50,858 nucleotides of DNA from an uncultured Eubacteriales bacterium (GCA_949289145.1 CASEML010000149.1:1-50858), one strand, 5' to 3'. Positions 38,201 through 46,910 are shown, counted from the stretch's first letter. Made by a program: numbers and translations. Notes: generated from the sequence alone by a model not told the origin.

Positions 38201-38293
38201 AAATTTTAAAATATTATTTAATTCATCAATTTCAATTTCTGGAAAATATTTAATCCAAAATTTTTCGATTTGTTCTTTTTTAAATTTAGGCAT
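35270..38293 (-). CDS. lanM: Class II lanthionine synthetase LanM1 (alpha-peptide side)
   Basis: A 1007-aa LanM. The ATG at 38293 (M-P-K-F-K-K-E) has AGGAG seven bases upstream; the ATG at 38314 has none. The dehydratase part shows F-Y-Y-K-P-H-P-L, then V-D-I-H-Y-E-N-I and P-I-L-I-D-L-E-T-L. The cyclase part has zinc-ligand motifs Y-A-W-C-H-G-V-S-G (about 873) and V-T-Y-C-H-G-D-L-G-N (about 923), plus F-A-H-G-N-A-G-I-H. LanM1 precedes the alpha precursor, so it likely processes alpha. Its sequence differs clearly from LanM2, so the two enzymes are not a recent duplication. Confidence 0.94.
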   Translation of the reverse strand: MPKFKKEQIEKFWIKYFPEIEIDELNNILKFAGQYSFSELCNKYDNYDEVDYEHDIEKYVDFNIDTLVRKACENLELDDIFTPFILPIVNYQYKNGVKQTDRSKLISDSENFWINILSGCCEEVYQGVYKTVIHEFQYNKKNGKSLKEYIDICQKDIKKIQSYYKEYIEITTFLSKRIEMRIKYVYQILDDILFHKEELEKKMDIYIQEKSILNIFLGDGDTHQGGKSVARIELRDGKNFYYKPHPLKMDEKFSELICWLYEMGAVQYDYKYATIISDEQYGFAEKIKYIPCTSMEKVKNFYGRCGELLCILYSLGTVDIHYENIIACGEYPILIDLETLLHPRITGKLQQNQNSSLQIATDMFESSVVTVGMLPTYLMGKLEVGGLGANEIQQTDVKTEFIVKEDNNIYIERKNFKLEVEKNNPIINGKRTDATEFQEEIKKSFSYVYKWILENKQKYIKKIYDLFIGIRGRVVVRPTYLYSQLLNISLHQEFARKKFERDIILYRILIEQYKKNPEVAKNEYMDLQIGDVPYFSFVVGENKIYSSTGKEIENSGVKNVIEIVKNKVLNFSEDDLNKQLSYINDSFITRANKSEKTNLKFEVKNNILTPEAWLKTAIEIGDYILENMIVGKNDFNREDASWICVTLQGFEEDVWIPSVLSSEFYSGNAGIALFYLYLWKITGEKRFYTAMIMAAEIPVSLLKNEETFRISPLGAFCGVGGTLYLLDSMAYELKEEKYRKIAETILYKCNKLIEKDKNYDIVGGTAGLMAVALKMAKNSNNLSQINKTIKNCIEHLKTNAIYNDERQAFWNVSRNNYSGFAHGNAGIHSYLYMAGKHLNDQSVFKLVDLSLCGEQKFYIPKQKNWSRSQKEQKVSYAWCHGVSGILLSKLLLYREGYKDINIKEQIENAIKTTILQGFGNNVTYCHGDLGNLDILKFAGNILGKFELVDIERQTFQELYSNILSKQWRNKEFKSCNTFGLLIGLAGWGYSMLSHYAEKEVPHFLWIE

Positions 38294-38404
38294 TTGTTCG
38301 CTCCTATACTCCATTAATCATCTATTCCATTTACTTTTCCAATTAATTTTCCTATTTTTATCGATAGATTTATGTTTATACCAATCATCTTGTGGCAAAA
38401 AACT

Positions 38405-38674
38405 TCATTGGGAAAACTTATAAATATACTCAAAATATCCTAATACCAGCGGTATATTAATGCTAATTGATAACTGCATCATCATCCACTGCCTAACAAA
38501 TTCCACCGTAATCTGCATAATGGAACCCTCGAGAAATACAGTCAATACTATTTTTAAAGTGTTTTCCTGTTTACAGGAAAGAACCATATCATATATTATA
38601 TTGTTAAAAACGGAGAGAACTATCCCTAAAATCGTCATGAAAAGTGACGCAAGTATTCCAGAGAAGAACAGTTT
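38405..38674 (-). pseudogene. Degenerate small membrane-protein gene, DUF2798-like
   Basis: Starting after a stop codon at about 38677, the frame reads K-K-L-F-F-S-G-I-L-A-S-L-F-M-T-I-L-G-I-V-L and then two hydrophobic stretches, ending Y-I-Y-K-F-S-Q. The only ATG (38638) cuts through the first hydrophobic segment and has no ribosome binding site, so the gene looks truncated. Pairs of short membrane helices of this kind occur in DUF2798 proteins, but the match is weak. Confidence 0.4.
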
Positions 38675-38772
38675 CTTCTAAGGTAACAGAAGACAAAGAT
38701 ATCTGTGAAAACTCTTTTCTCCTTATATTTTTTCCTTTGCAAACTCATTATTAGGCTTAAGTATCAACATTG

Positions 38773-38933
38773 CTCAAGTAAAACTCTTGTAAAATTCGTC
38801 TATTTCTATACGAATTATATATTTTTCTGCCACAACGTGAGTTTTCATGCTCTTAAAATAACAACAAAATGGCTTAACCCTTCTTTTTTCAAAATGTTTT
38901 CTATAGCTGGCAGTGTGTAGTTACTTAAGAATC
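38773..38933 (-). pseudogene. Remnant of a small DNA-binding-type protein
   Basis: Two frames read together as one protein-like stretch: G-F-L-S-N-Y-T-L-P-A-I-E-N-I-L-K-K-E-G-L, then F-V-V-I-L-R-A, and, after a one-base shift, M-K-T-H-V-V-A-E-K-Y-I-I-R-I. It ends F-Y-K-S-F-T. A helix-turn-helix-like pattern is possible. It has no start codon and is broken, so it is debris upstream of the lan operon. Confidence 0.35.
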
Positions 38934-39099
38934 CCTACCCATCTCCCCTAACTGCCTGTAATGGTAATTTCTTTTATATAATGTAAACATATCATTTCAA
39001 GACACGCTGCTGCGTAATCTATCATATTGTTTTGTAGATTTTCGTTTGATTTTATTTATTTCTTTTTATTTATTTTTCATTTTCTAAATTTATGTTGTA

Positions 39100-39129
39100 A
39101 TTATATATATACATTTATATAGTTGTCAA
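39100..39129 (-). promoter_or_regulatory. Candidate promoter of the lantibiotic operon
   Basis: TTGACA (39129-39124) and TATAAT (39105-39100) are separated by 18 bp on the minus strand. It is the best consensus promoter between the hairpin at 39205-39231 and lanM1. The resulting leader would be about 800 nt and run through gene remnants, so a closer, weaker promoter is also possible. Confidence 0.45.
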
Positions 39130-39204
39130 ACACTTTATTTCGACATTTTTCGCACTAAATTATATCCTTCTACATTTTCTTTATAATTATTAATCAAACT
39201 TAAA

Positions 39205-39231
39205 AACAGCCGCTATTTTACTGCGGCTGTT
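39205..39231 (-). terminator. Terminator hairpin upstream of the lan region
   Basis: A perfect stem, AACAGCCGC / GCGGCTGTT, with a nine-base loop (AGTAAAATA on the minus strand) is followed by TTTTT on that strand. It would stop transcripts coming from 39700 before the lan promoter. Confidence 0.75.
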
Positions 39232-39429
39232 CCATTGATTACTTTTCAATTTGCTATAAGAACTCTTATAGGTTTTTATCACTGCTCTGATTTTATTATA
39301 ATAAGTTCTATTTCCATTCAAATTTTTTTATATAGGTAACTTTTGTTCTCTTGTAATGGCTGCTGTCTGTTCAGTTTAACTTTGTTGTTCTGATATTTTA
39401 CAGAAGTAATGACCGGCTTCTTAAAAACA

Positions 39430-39698
39430 ATTTAAAAAATTATCTATTTCTTACCCTTATCAACTTCAATTCCCTGCATAATTATGGTTAGTTTTCCTAC
39501 TTTTAATGCAGTTTCTCTCTACTTTACCTTAACAGTAGCTGTGTTCCTGGGACCTACAGTTACACTTTGACTTATTGTTATACTTGAATTCGTGTTACTG
39601 TAGAAGCAACTGTTATGCTAGATCTCACTGTTAGCCTCAAACTTGGTGTAGCTTCAGTCTCTAATCCTATTAATGTGCTCATCAGAGTGATACTGTCC
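39430..39698 (-). pseudogene. Degenerate coding remnant, surface-protein-like
   Basis: Frames with stops read in pieces such as S-I-T-I-S-Q-S-V-T-V-G-P-R-N-T-A-T-V-K-V-K and S-I-T-V-A-S-T-V-T. These Thr/Val-rich patterns look like beta-sandwich repeats of secreted proteins. No intact frame, start or stop pair survives. It fills most of an approximately 1.4-kb gap between the HAD gene and lanM1. Confidence 0.35.
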
Positions 39699-39699
39699 T

Positions 39700-40527
39700 T
39701 TAAATCTTCAATATTTCATAAATCCCATAAGCTACCCCGTCTTCATCATGATGTTTTGTAATCAAATCTGCTGCCCGAATGCACGACTCTGAAGCATTTT
39801 CCACAGCAATACCCGTGCCCACAAACTGCAGCATATCAATATCATTATCTGCATCACCAAAAGCGGCTATTTCTTCCTTTTTCAATCCAAGCAATTCCAT
39901 AATAAATTTTACACCAGAGTGTTTTCCTGCCTTTTCATTGGAAATCTCAATCAATTGTGCTACAGATGACGTAATATAGATTCCTTCTATTTCTTTCCTT
40001 AAAGATTCCATTAGCTTCTTCTTTAAATTTTGGTCGCCTACGATAATATCCATACAATCTAACTCATTTATATTTTCATAAATAAAGTTTTCAATGTTGT
40101 CCACCATATGCCTTGTATTTTTTACATACTGAACTGCCTCTTTGCTTGCTCCAAATCTTACCGGATTGTCAATATATGTTTTGTCTGCATATGCTGTTCC
40201 ATTTACAAAAGCTTCATATGTAATATGTTCATTTTCGGAAACCCGCAGAATCTCCTTTACATTATTACTTCCTATTTTATACTGGTGCAGGCATTGTTCT
40301 GTTGGAATATGATAAATGGCAGTTCCATTGGATGTAATTGCATATTCAATTCCCTGTATTTCTAATACATCCTTGGGAAGCGTATGAAAAGCCCTTCCAC
40401 TGGCAACCACAATATTCACACCTTTTTTGATGGCATATTCTATGGCTTCTTTATTTACTTTTGATAATCTGCCATTGGCATTTAAGGTAGTTCTATCTAA
40501 ATCAAGTGCAATACATCTAACTGCCAT
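39700..40527 (-). CDS. Cof-type HAD-superfamily hydrolase
   Basis: A 275-aa protein of the HAD IIB (Cof/YidA) group, usually cytosolic phosphatases of sugar phosphates or nucleotide-like cofactors. Motif I is D-L-D-R-T-T-L at residues 9-15 (Asp9 nucleophile and Asp11; Arg-Thr replaces the usual Gly-Thr). Motif II is V-V-A-S-G-R, motif III Lys is in the S-N-E-K-A-G-K region, and motif IV is A-F-G-D-A-D-N-D-I-D-M-L. A cap domain lies between motifs II and III. Substrate is not predictable. The ATG follows AAAGGAG. Confidence 0.88.
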   Translation of the reverse strand: MAVRCIALDLDRTTLNANGRLSKVNKEAIEYAIKKGVNIVVASGRAFHTLPKDVLEIQGIEYAITSNGTAIYHIPTEQCLHQYKIGSNNVKEILRVSENEHITYEAFVNGTAYADKTYIDNPVRFGASKEAVQYVKNTRHMVDNIENFIYENINELDCMDIIVGDQNLKKKLMESLRKEIEGIYITSSVAQLIEISNEKAGKHSGVKFIMELLGLKKEEIAAFGDADNDIDMLQFVGTGIAVENASESCIRAADLITKHHDEDGVAYGIYEILKI

Positions 40528-40564
40528 TTATTTCTCCTTTTTTTACTACTTCATTTTAATACAA

Positions 40565-41350
40565 CTATTTTACTCCACTTGGCAATTTTAACGAAGATGT
40601 CTTATTAATTTTGGAATAAGTAACAGAAGCACTGCATTTTGTAATCTGCAAGTCTTCAGAACCTGCGAAAACACCCATGAAAGTCTGATAAAAACCTTTC
40701 ATATCTATACTGCACTTTAATGGATAATAGGTCTTCTTATCAATCCAATAAGTTACTGTTAACTTTTTTCCTTCAAACTGTGATAAATCAATAATGTCTG
40801 TATTATCAATCTGTGCTATTTTATCCAATGCTATATCTGCAGTAATCACATAAGCCTTTCTTCCCGAAACTTTTGCATTCTTATTTTTCAGTTTTACATT
40901 TTTTAAGCCCTTTAAATTTGATTTTACTGCTGCACCGGGATCAGAATTTATCAACAGATTTCCACCTTGTTCATCTAATAAGCTTTTTGTCCATTTGCCT
41001 CCGCTTTTTTCATATGTATAAACTTTACTGCCTTTTTTTACAAAATAACAGGTTGCTTTTTGTTTTTCACCTTGTACCTGTACGGTAATTTCAGATTTTG
41101 CTTTAAATGGCTTTTTAATATAATTCATTTTTTGCATTAATTTTATTGCATAGGGCGTTCCATTATATTTCATGGTAATGGCAATATCTGTTTTGGACGT
41201 ATAATTTTTAATTTTTGATGATGTAGCCGCTGCCTTTTTCATAATCTGACTTGCAGTAAGTTCTTTTGCCTCTACAGGTGTGGATGCAGCCGATAACCAG
41301 ACAAATACGGCTGCCATCATAAGTGCAATTAGTTTCTTTCCTTTTTTCAT
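40565..41350 (-). CDS. Secreted protein of the DUF6612/LppX-like type
   Basis: A 261-aa protein with a Sec signal peptide (K-K-G-K-K-L-I-A-L-M-M-A-A, cleavage near V-E-A-K). It then has A-S-Q-I-M-K-K-A-A-A-T-S-S-K-I-K-N-Y, a half-barrel pattern with Y-V-I-T-A-D-I and V-T-Y-W-I-D-K-K-T-Y-Y-P-L-K. This resembles lipoprotein-carrier-like folds found in many Firmicutes secreted proteins (DUF6612). There is no lipobox Cys, so it should be released or loosely held. The role is unknown. Confidence 0.65.
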   Translation of the reverse strand: MKKGKKLIALMMAAVFVWLSAASTPVEAKELTASQIMKKAAATSSKIKNYTSKTDIAITMKYNGTPYAIKLMQKMNYIKKPFKAKSEITVQVQGEKQKATCYFVKKGSKVYTYEKSGGKWTKSLLDEQGGNLLINSDPGAAVKSNLKGLKNVKLKNKNAKVSGRKAYVITADIALDKIAQIDNTDIIDLSQFEGKKLTVTYWIDKKTYYPLKCSIDMKGFYQTFMGVFAGSEDLQITKCSASVTYSKINKTSSLKLPSGVK

Positions 41351-41370
41351 ACTATTCTCCCCTTTTTAAT

Positions 41371-41832
41371 TTACACATTCTTCATTAAGTTAACCATTTC
41401 AATGGCAGTACATGCCACATCGTATCCCTTATTTCCTGCTTTTGTTCCTGCTCTTTCGATGGCCTGTTCAATATTATCTGTAGTTAACACACCGAAGATA
41501 ACCGGAAGTTCTGTTTCTAAAGATACAGCGGCAACTCCCTTGCTTACTTCTGCACATACATAATCATAATGAGAGGTAGAACCTTTTATTACAGCACCAA
41601 GACAGATGACTGCATCGTACTTTCCTGACTTTGCCATCTTCTTTGCCACCAAAGGAATTTCAAATGCTCCCGGTACCCACGCCAGTTCGATATCATCAGA
41701 ATTTACACCATGACGGATACAGGCATCCTCTGCTCCGCTGACCAATTTAGAAACAATAAATTCATTAAATCTTGCTGCTACAATACCTACTTTAATTCCA
41801 CTTGCTACTACATTTCCTTCTAATACTTTCAT
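41371..41832 (-). CDS. ribH: 6,7-Dimethyl-8-ribityllumazine synthase
   Basis: A 153-aa protein of the normal family length that joins 5-amino-6-ribitylamino-uracil with 3,4-dihydroxy-2-butanone 4-phosphate in riboflavin synthesis. Typical motifs are [34 protein letters not shown] and [14 protein letters not shown]. It is the last gene of the rib operon. Confidence 0.96.
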   Translation of the reverse strand: MKVLEGNVVASGIKVGIVAARFNEFIVSKLVSGAEDACIRHGVNSDDIELAWVPGAFEIPLVAKKMAKSGKYDAVICLGAVIKGSTSHYDYVCAEVSKGVAAVSLETELPVIFGVLTTDNIEQAIERAGTKAGNKGYDVACTAIEMVNLMKNV

Positions 41833-41882
41833 TTTTCATTCTCCTTTTCATATATATAATATTTTTAACTCAAGTATATATT

Positions 41883-43082
41883 TTAATAATTTGTCATGTG
41901 TTCCATTTTATTTTGCTTTGTTTTCAAGTAAAATTCATCATACTTCTGAGGTGCAATCTGAATTGGAACACGCTTTTCAATGGTAATACCATATCCCTTG
42001 AGTCCTGTAATTTTCTTCGGATTATTGGTTAAAAGATGTAATCTTTTAGCTCCTAAATCATATAGTATCTGAGCTCCAATTCCATAATCTCTCATGTCTG
42101 CCGGAAAACCAAGCTTAATATTTGCTTCCACCGTATCAAAGCCCTGTTCCTGAAGTTCGTAGGCCTTTAACTTATTGATCAATCCGATTCCTCTTCCTTC
42201 CTGACGCATATAAAGTAAAATTCCTCTGCCCTCTTTTGCAATGGCTTTCATAGCTGCTTCTAACTGTTCACCACAGTCACAACGCTGTGAACCAAATACG
42301 TCACCTGTTAAACATTCAGAATGAACACGACAAAGTACCGGCTCTCCGTCAGATACATTTCCCATGGTAAGCGCCACATGATGTTCTCCATTTAATTTAT
42401 TTACATAGCCATGAATCATGAACTCTCCAAATTTCGTGGGAAGTTTTGCTGTTGCTACACGTTCTACCAAAGATTCTCTCTCAATTCTGTATTTAATTAA
42501 GTCCTCAATAGTTATCATAGTTAAATTATGCTCTTTTGAGAATTCTTTCAATTCGGTAGTACGCATCATAGTTCCGTCTTCTCTCATAATTTCACAGCAA
42601 AGACCGCATTGACCTAAACCTGCTAATTTTACCAGATCAACAGTAGCTTCTGTATGTCCGGTTCTTTTTAATACACCTCCTTCTCTTGCCTGCAGTGGAA
42701 ACATATGTCCCGGTCTTCTGAAATCTTCCGGTTTTGCATTTGGATCTTCCACTTTTAACGCAGTGATGGAACGCTCATATGCCGAAATACCTGTTGTAGT
42801 GTCTACATGATCAATGGAAACTGTAAATGCAGTTTCATGGTTATCTGTATTTTTTTCTACCATTTGATTTAATTCTAACTTTTCACAAAGTTCTTTTGTC
42901 ATTGGCATACAGATCAGTCCTTTTGCATAACTTGCCATAAAGTTTACATTTTCCTGTGTAGCAAATTTGGCAGCACAGATTAAATCTCCTTCGTTTTCTC
43001 TATCCGGATCATCTGTTACTACAATGATTTTTCCGTTTTTAAGGTCTTCTAATGCCTGTTCGATTGTTGCAAATTCACTCAT
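41883..43082 (-). CDS. ribBA: Bifunctional DHBP synthase / GTP cyclohydrolase II
   Basis: The start at 43082 (M-S-E-F-A-T-I) follows AAAGGAGG and gives 399 aa. The N-terminal half (about 1-200) makes 3,4-dihydroxy-2-butanone 4-phosphate, with [11 protein letters not shown] and [14 protein letters not shown]. The C-terminal half opens the GTP ring, with [19 protein letters not shown] (zinc cysteines) and [10 protein letters not shown]. It is third in the rib operon, 57 bp after ribE. Confidence 0.97.
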   Translation of the reverse strand: MSEFATIEQALEDLKNGKIIVVTDDPDRENEGDLICAAKFATQENVNFMASYAKGLICMPMTKELCEKLELNQMVEKNTDNHETAFTVSIDHVDTTTGISAYERSITALKVEDPNAKPEDFRRPGHMFPLQAREGGVLKRTGHTEATVDLVKLAGLGQCGLCCEIMREDGTMMRTTELKEFSKEHNLTMITIEDLIKYRIERESLVERVATAKLPTKFGEFMIHGYVNKLNGEHHVALTMGNVSDGEPVLCRVHSECLTGDVFGSQRCDCGEQLEAAMKAIAKEGRGILLYMRQEGRGIGLINKLKAYELQEQGFDTVEANIKLGFPADMRDYGIGAQILYDLGAKRLHLLTNNPKKITGLKGYGITIEKRVPIQIAPQKYDEFYLKTKQNKMEHMTNY

Positions 43083-43138
43083 GATAAATTTCCTCCTTTT
43101 ATGCTGACACATATCAAATAAAATTTTAATATGTATAT

Positions 43139-43789
43139 TTAAAAACCATACTTTCTAAGAAATTCCTCTGTAATATTACTTTTGTATTCTTCTTTTACTT
43201 CTAAAGGAGTCAAAAGTTTTTCAACGTACTTGCCAATAATATCGCATTCTAAATTTACCTTATCACCAATTCCTCTAGAAGAAAGATTTGTTTCCTGCCT
43301 TGTATGAGGTATAATAGATACTTTAAAACAGCTATCATCCACATACGCTACCGTAAGGCTGATCCCGTCTATGGTAATGGAACCCTTTTCAACAATATAA
43401 TGCAATGTTTTTTCATCTGCTCCTATCGTATACCATATGGCATTATCCTCTGGCTCTATGGCAATTATGGTTCCCATAGAATCTACATGCCCTGATACAA
43501 TGTGACCGCCAAATCTGCCATCTGCAGCCATAGCACGTTCCAAATTTACAGGGCTTGCGTTGTTCAAAGTCCCAAGAGAACTTCTTCTTATGGTTTCTGC
43601 CATTACATCAGCAGTAAAATAATTACTTCCAAGTTTTGTAACAGTAAGGCAAACACCACTTACAGCAATGCTGTCACCTGTTTTTGTATTTTCTAATACT
43701 TTAGAAGCTTCAATCGTCACTATTGCCGAACTGCTTCCCATGGAAATTGCTTTAATTTTTCCTACTTCTTCTATAATTCCTGTAAACAC
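43139..43789 (-). CDS. ribE: Riboflavin synthase, alpha chain
   Basis: A 216-aa protein with the duplicated lumazine-binding fold that turns two lumazine molecules into one riboflavin. The GTG start at 43789 ([10 protein letters not shown], the family's usual N-terminus) is placed behind AAAGGAAG; an upstream TTG at 43810 overlaps ribD and is less likely. Repeats: first [10 protein letters not shown]...S-G-V-C-L-T-V and [10 protein letters not shown]; second D-G-I-S-L-T-V-A and [12 protein letters not shown]. Shares the rib operon. Confidence 0.95.
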   Translation of the reverse strand: MFTGIIEEVGKIKAISMGSSSAIVTIEASKVLENTKTGDSIAVSGVCLTVTKLGSNYFTADVMAETIRRSSLGTLNNASPVNLERAMAADGRFGGHIVSGHVDSMGTIIAIEPEDNAIWYTIGADEKTLHYIVEKGSITIDGISLTVAYVDDSCFKVSIIPHTRQETNLSSRGIGDKVNLECDIIGKYVEKLLTPLEVKEEYKSNITEEFLRKYGF

Positions 43790-43806
43790 ATTTTCACTTC
43801 CTTTTG

Positions 43807-44916
43807 TCAATTATCATTTAAATATCCCTTTATCAAAATATCTTCTCCCAACTGCTCTACTGTAACATTCTTTAATTTTTCTGCTTCCTGCATTTTTTCA
43901 ATTCCTCTGCCTCCGATCGGTGTTGCGGCAGTACTTCCGCCTATCAGCTTTGGTGCAATATAAGCATACACCTTATTTACCAAACCTTCTTCTAAAAAGG
44001 AGCCATGAATTTCCCCTCCGCCTTCCACCAAAATACTGTCTATTCCCATTTCTCCAAGTTTTTTTAATAATAACTTTAAGTCAATTCTTTCTTTGCTCCC
44101 TGCCTGTACTAAAATAACTCCGGCATTTTTAAGCTTTCTCTTTTTTTCTTCTTCTGCCTGTACATAGGCCGCGATTGTCTTAATATTTTTAGCAGTTTTT
44201 ACAATATTACACTCCATATAGTCTGCCATAGACAACTTGGAATCACAAATGATTCGTATTGGGTTTACACCTTCTTCTATTCTGCAGTTTAACATAGGAT
44301 CATCTTCTAAAACAGTTCCTATTCCCACCAAAATTCCACTGTATTTTTTTCGAAGAAGCTGAACATGGTTTCTTGCTTCTGTTCCGGTAACCCATTTAGA
44401 ATCTCCGGTATAAGCTGCAATCTTCCCATCCAGTGTCATGGCATACTTCATAACCACAAAAGGCATTTTCTTTTCTATATAATATAAGAATACTTCGTTT
44501 AATTTTTCACACTCTTCCTTTAAAATTCCGCACTCTACTTCTATACCTGCCTCTTCCAGAATCTTAACACCTTTGCCGCCTACCAATGGATTTGAGTCCA
44601 TGCTTCCTACATAAACTTTTTTAATGCCCCGCTCTATAATAATATCCGTACAGGGTGGTGTTTTTCCATGGTGACAGCATGGCTCTAATGTTACATAAAG
44701 TTCTGCCCCCTGCAGGTCTTCTTTACAAGAAAGCAATGCATTTCTTTCTGCATGATACTCTCCATATTTTTCATGATATCCCTCTGCTGCAATTATCCCA
44801 TTTTTAACTACTACACAGCCTACCATTGGATTTGGAGACGTATGCCCCATTCCTTTTTTTGCTAGTTGCAACGCTTTATGCATATAAAATTCTTTTTTAT
44901 TTTCCATATCAGACAT
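43807..44916 (-). CDS. ribD: Diaminohydroxyphosphoribosylaminopyrimidine deaminase / reductase
   Basis: A 369-aa two-domain enzyme for the second and third steps of riboflavin synthesis. The N-terminal zinc deaminase has H-A-E-R-N-A-L and P-C-C-H-H-G-K-T-P-P-C. The C-terminal NADPH reductase has L-D-G-K-I-A, V-G-I-G-T-V-L-E-D-D-P-M-L and V-E-G-G-G-E-I-H-G-S. It is the first gene after the FMN riboswitch. Confidence 0.96.
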   Translation of the reverse strand: MSDMENKKEFYMHKALQLAKKGMGHTSPNPMVGCVVVKNGIIAAEGYHEKYGEYHAERNALLSCKEDLQGAELYVTLEPCCHHGKTPPCTDIIIERGIKKVYVGSMDSNPLVGGKGVKILEEAGIEVECGILKEECEKLNEVFLYYIEKKMPFVVMKYAMTLDGKIAAYTGDSKWVTGTEARNHVQLLRKKYSGILVGIGTVLEDDPMLNCRIEEGVNPIRIICDSKLSMADYMECNIVKTAKNIKTIAAYVQAEEEKKRKLKNAGVILVQAGSKERIDLKLLLKKLGEMGIDSILVEGGGEIHGSFLEEGLVNKVYAYIAPKLIGGSTAATPIGGRGIEKMQEAEKLKNVTVEQLGEDILIKGYLNDN

Positions 44917-44972
44917 TCCCCTTTTTATGAAAAATTAAACTTAATATTTTTCTGGATATTCGCAAATAAAAA

Positions 44973-44997
44973 AGCTCCAAGTATTAAACTCAGAGCT
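44973..44997 (-). terminator. Terminator of the FMN riboswitch
   Basis: On the minus strand, AGCTCTGAG / CTTGGAGCT with a short loop is followed by TTTTTTATTT. It stands between the aptamer and ribD, so it is the natural off switch. The approximately 65-bp block around it is a near copy of the end of the glycosyltransferase gene at 46906-46974 (see findings). Confidence 0.8.
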
Positions 44998-45106
44998 AAA
45001 TTTACTTACACTTTTGCATCTTCCTTACTTTTACATTTTACCTGCCATTTCAGTTCTTTCAACCTGAAACAACAAGTAAATGCGTCATAAGCAATCTGTT
45101 ATTTGT

Positions 45107-45216
45107 TACCTTCTTTCATCCAGACTTTAACTGTCGGCTTTGGAATTACACCAAATCTGCACATTACTGCTCGCGGGCTTTACCGCCGGTAGGGACTTAC
45201 ACCCTGCCCTGAAGTT
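45107..45216 (-). promoter_or_regulatory. FMN riboswitch (RFN element)
   Basis: The minus strand reads the conserved FMN aptamer: CAGGGCAGGGTGTAAGTCCC, then TACCGGCGGTAAAGCCCGCG, GATTTGGTGTAATTCC, AAAGCCGACAGTTAAAGTC and GGATGAAAGAAGG. It is followed about 110 nt later by the terminator at 44973-44997 and then ribD. High FMN should stop transcription of the rib operon. Confidence 0.96.
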
Positions 45217-45329
45217 ATTGCTAATTATATACCTATCTGTGATGTTTTTCAAGTACCTTGTTGCAAAAATTATGCAATTTTTGTGTTTGATAGAAGTATT
45301 CTTACAGTCACAAGTGCTGTTTCTGGCAC

Positions 45330-46226
45330 TTATTTTTTCTCTTTAGCAATTATTCCATAAACAAATCCACCTTCCTCTCCCTTCCATTCTTTTTGCGTGA
45401 CTACTCTGTTTTCATCCACCATAAGCTTTGTTGTGGATAATTCATACTCTTTTGACAAACTACTTCCATTCGAATATGTAATAATAATTTTAAGAACCGA
45501 ACCGTCAAATACATCTAGCGCACTATGTGATGCAGCTGCCAAATCTTCTTTATCATCAATTTTCGACATATCGTCATCAGGAATATAAAATCCATAATAC
45601 TTTTCACTGTCATAGTTCTCTGTAATGCCGGTTCCAACTTTCTCGCAATGGTACAATGTTACATTTTTATAAGACATATCATCCGTACTTTCCTCTAAGT
45701 CAGATGTTTCTATAACGGTATAGGTATTCGGATTGTTATCTACATCATATGCCCCCTGTGAAAGCAAATCATTCAAAGCTTCTTCAGTTGTCTTTTCAAT
45801 CGTTGCCGAATACAATTCACCTTTATTTATTGAAATATCAACATTTGAAATATTATCCCCTTGTATACTAAACATGATTCCTGTATAACCGCCATCTCCA
45901 ATTCCCATATCCATAAAAACAATATTTTCTTCATCTGCAGCAAGTTTCTCTCTCTCTGCGGCATATGAAATAATAGAAAATGGCTCTGAATTTCTTTTTT
46001 CAATATTTTTAGCACCCAAGCTTACTGCTGTAACTAAAATTGCACATGATGCAACTGCAATCATCGGTTTTACATATTTCTTAACTTTAGAATTCTTATT
46101 TGTATTTTCTTTCATAATATCCATTCCTTTCATTCTGATTTTCAAAAAGGCGGCATCTGCTTTTTCTTGCACAGTTGGCGGTACTTCGATATCTTTCATA
46201 AAAATATTTTTTTCATTTTTACTCAT
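45330..46226 (-). CDS. Membrane anti-sigma factor-like protein
   Basis: A 298-aa protein with a cytoplasmic N-terminus (about 1-50, with A-D-A-A-F-L-K-I-R-M-K-G-M), one transmembrane helix (about 52-70, P-M-I-A-V-A-S-C-A-I-L-V-T-A-V) and an extracellular C-terminal domain of about 220 residues. It starts 5 bp after the end of an ECF sigma-factor gene, the usual order sigma then anti-sigma. It probably holds that sigma factor at the membrane until a surface signal. The extracellular domain belongs to no family I recognise. Confidence 0.75.
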   Translation of the reverse strand: MSKNEKNIFMKDIEVPPTVQEKADAAFLKIRMKGMDIMKENTNKNSKVKKYVKPMIAVASCAILVTAVSLGAKNIEKRNSEPFSIISYAAEREKLAADEENIVFMDMGIGDGGYTGIMFSIQGDNISNVDISINKGELYSATIEKTTEEALNDLLSQGAYDVDNNPNTYTVIETSDLEESTDDMSYKNVTLYHCEKVGTGITENYDSEKYYGFYIPDDDMSKIDDKEDLAAASHSALDVFDGSVLKIIITYSNGSSLSKEYELSTTKLMVDENRVVTQKEWKGEEGGFVYGIIAKEKK

Positions 46227-46231
46227 ATTAT

Positions 46232-46750
46232 CTACTCCTTTCGACTCTCTCCAAAGTAATATTTTGCAAGCTTTTCACGTCCACGCTGAAGTCTGGTCTG
46301 AACCGTACTTTTGGGAATTTTTAACATTCTTGCAATTTCATCAATATGGTAACCCTCACTATAAAAAAGAGTCATTATGATACGATATTTCTCATTCAAT
46401 GTAGACAATGCTTCTTTCAATTCCAGGTTGTAATTATCTTCCTGTGCCGGTTCATCATACTCATCAAAGCTTGTAATTTTTTGATTTCTCTTGCGAATAT
46501 CATAACATTTATTGATAAGTATCCTTATCATCCATGTATGAAAATATCGGATTTGCCTTAAGCTATGTATCTTCTCCCAGCAAGTAAGTATTGTATCCTG
46601 AATTGCATCTGCTGCATCCTCATCATTCATAAGAATTGCCAAAGCAACTCGATACATGTCTTTCATATAAAGTTGCATTAACTGTGTAAAAGCATCCGGT
46701 TCTCGCCTTCTTGCTCTTTTTACCAAGTATTCTAATTCATTTGCCTGCAT
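46232..46750 (-). CDS. ECF-type RNA polymerase sigma factor
   Basis: A 172-aa sigma-70-family protein of the ECF group (start at 46750, M-Q-A-N-E-L-E-Y, behind AGGAGG). Region 2 has the D-A-A-D-A-I-Q-D-T-I-L-T-C-W-E core-binding helix; region 4 has Y-H-I-D-E-I-A-R-M-L-K-I-P-K-S-T-V-Q-T-R-L-Q-R-G-R. It lacks regions 1 and 3, as expected. It is encoded with its likely anti-sigma factor. Target genes cannot be read from this window. Confidence 0.92.
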   Translation of the reverse strand: MQANELEYLVKRARRREPDAFTQLMQLYMKDMYRVALAILMNDEDAADAIQDTILTCWEKIHSLRQIRYFHTWMIRILINKCYDIRKRNQKITSFDEYDEPAQEDNYNLELKEALSTLNEKYRIIMTLFYSEGYHIDEIARMLKIPKSTVQTRLQRGREKLAKYYFGESRKE

Positions 46751-46910
46751 TATGGCACTTCCTCCTGTGCGCACAGTTTAATTTAGGATTCATTCAAAGC
46801 GTCCTTTATTTTCATCCTACATACATTAGACAGAAAATCTTAACAAAAAATCTCATTCTTTGAAAAATTTTTTCAAATTCCCTCCCCTGTAATGTATTTT
46901 CACATAAAAA

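Noticed and set aside
38405-38638. A functional lantibiotic immunity protein (LanI/LanH) from the 77-codon ORF
   Set aside because: The start cuts into a hydrophobic segment, there is no ribosome binding site, and the frame continues upstream to a stop, so it looks like a remnant.
44973-45216. Possible CDS reading through the FMN leader (44866-45090, 45140-45346)
   Set aside because: These frames lie within the riboswitch and terminator and have no homology or ribosome binding site.
45300-45340. Hairpin AAGTGC/GCACTT near the end of the anti-sigma gene as a strong terminator
   Set aside because: Its T-run is on the plus strand where no gene ends, and on the minus strand it overlaps the gene end with a poor tail.
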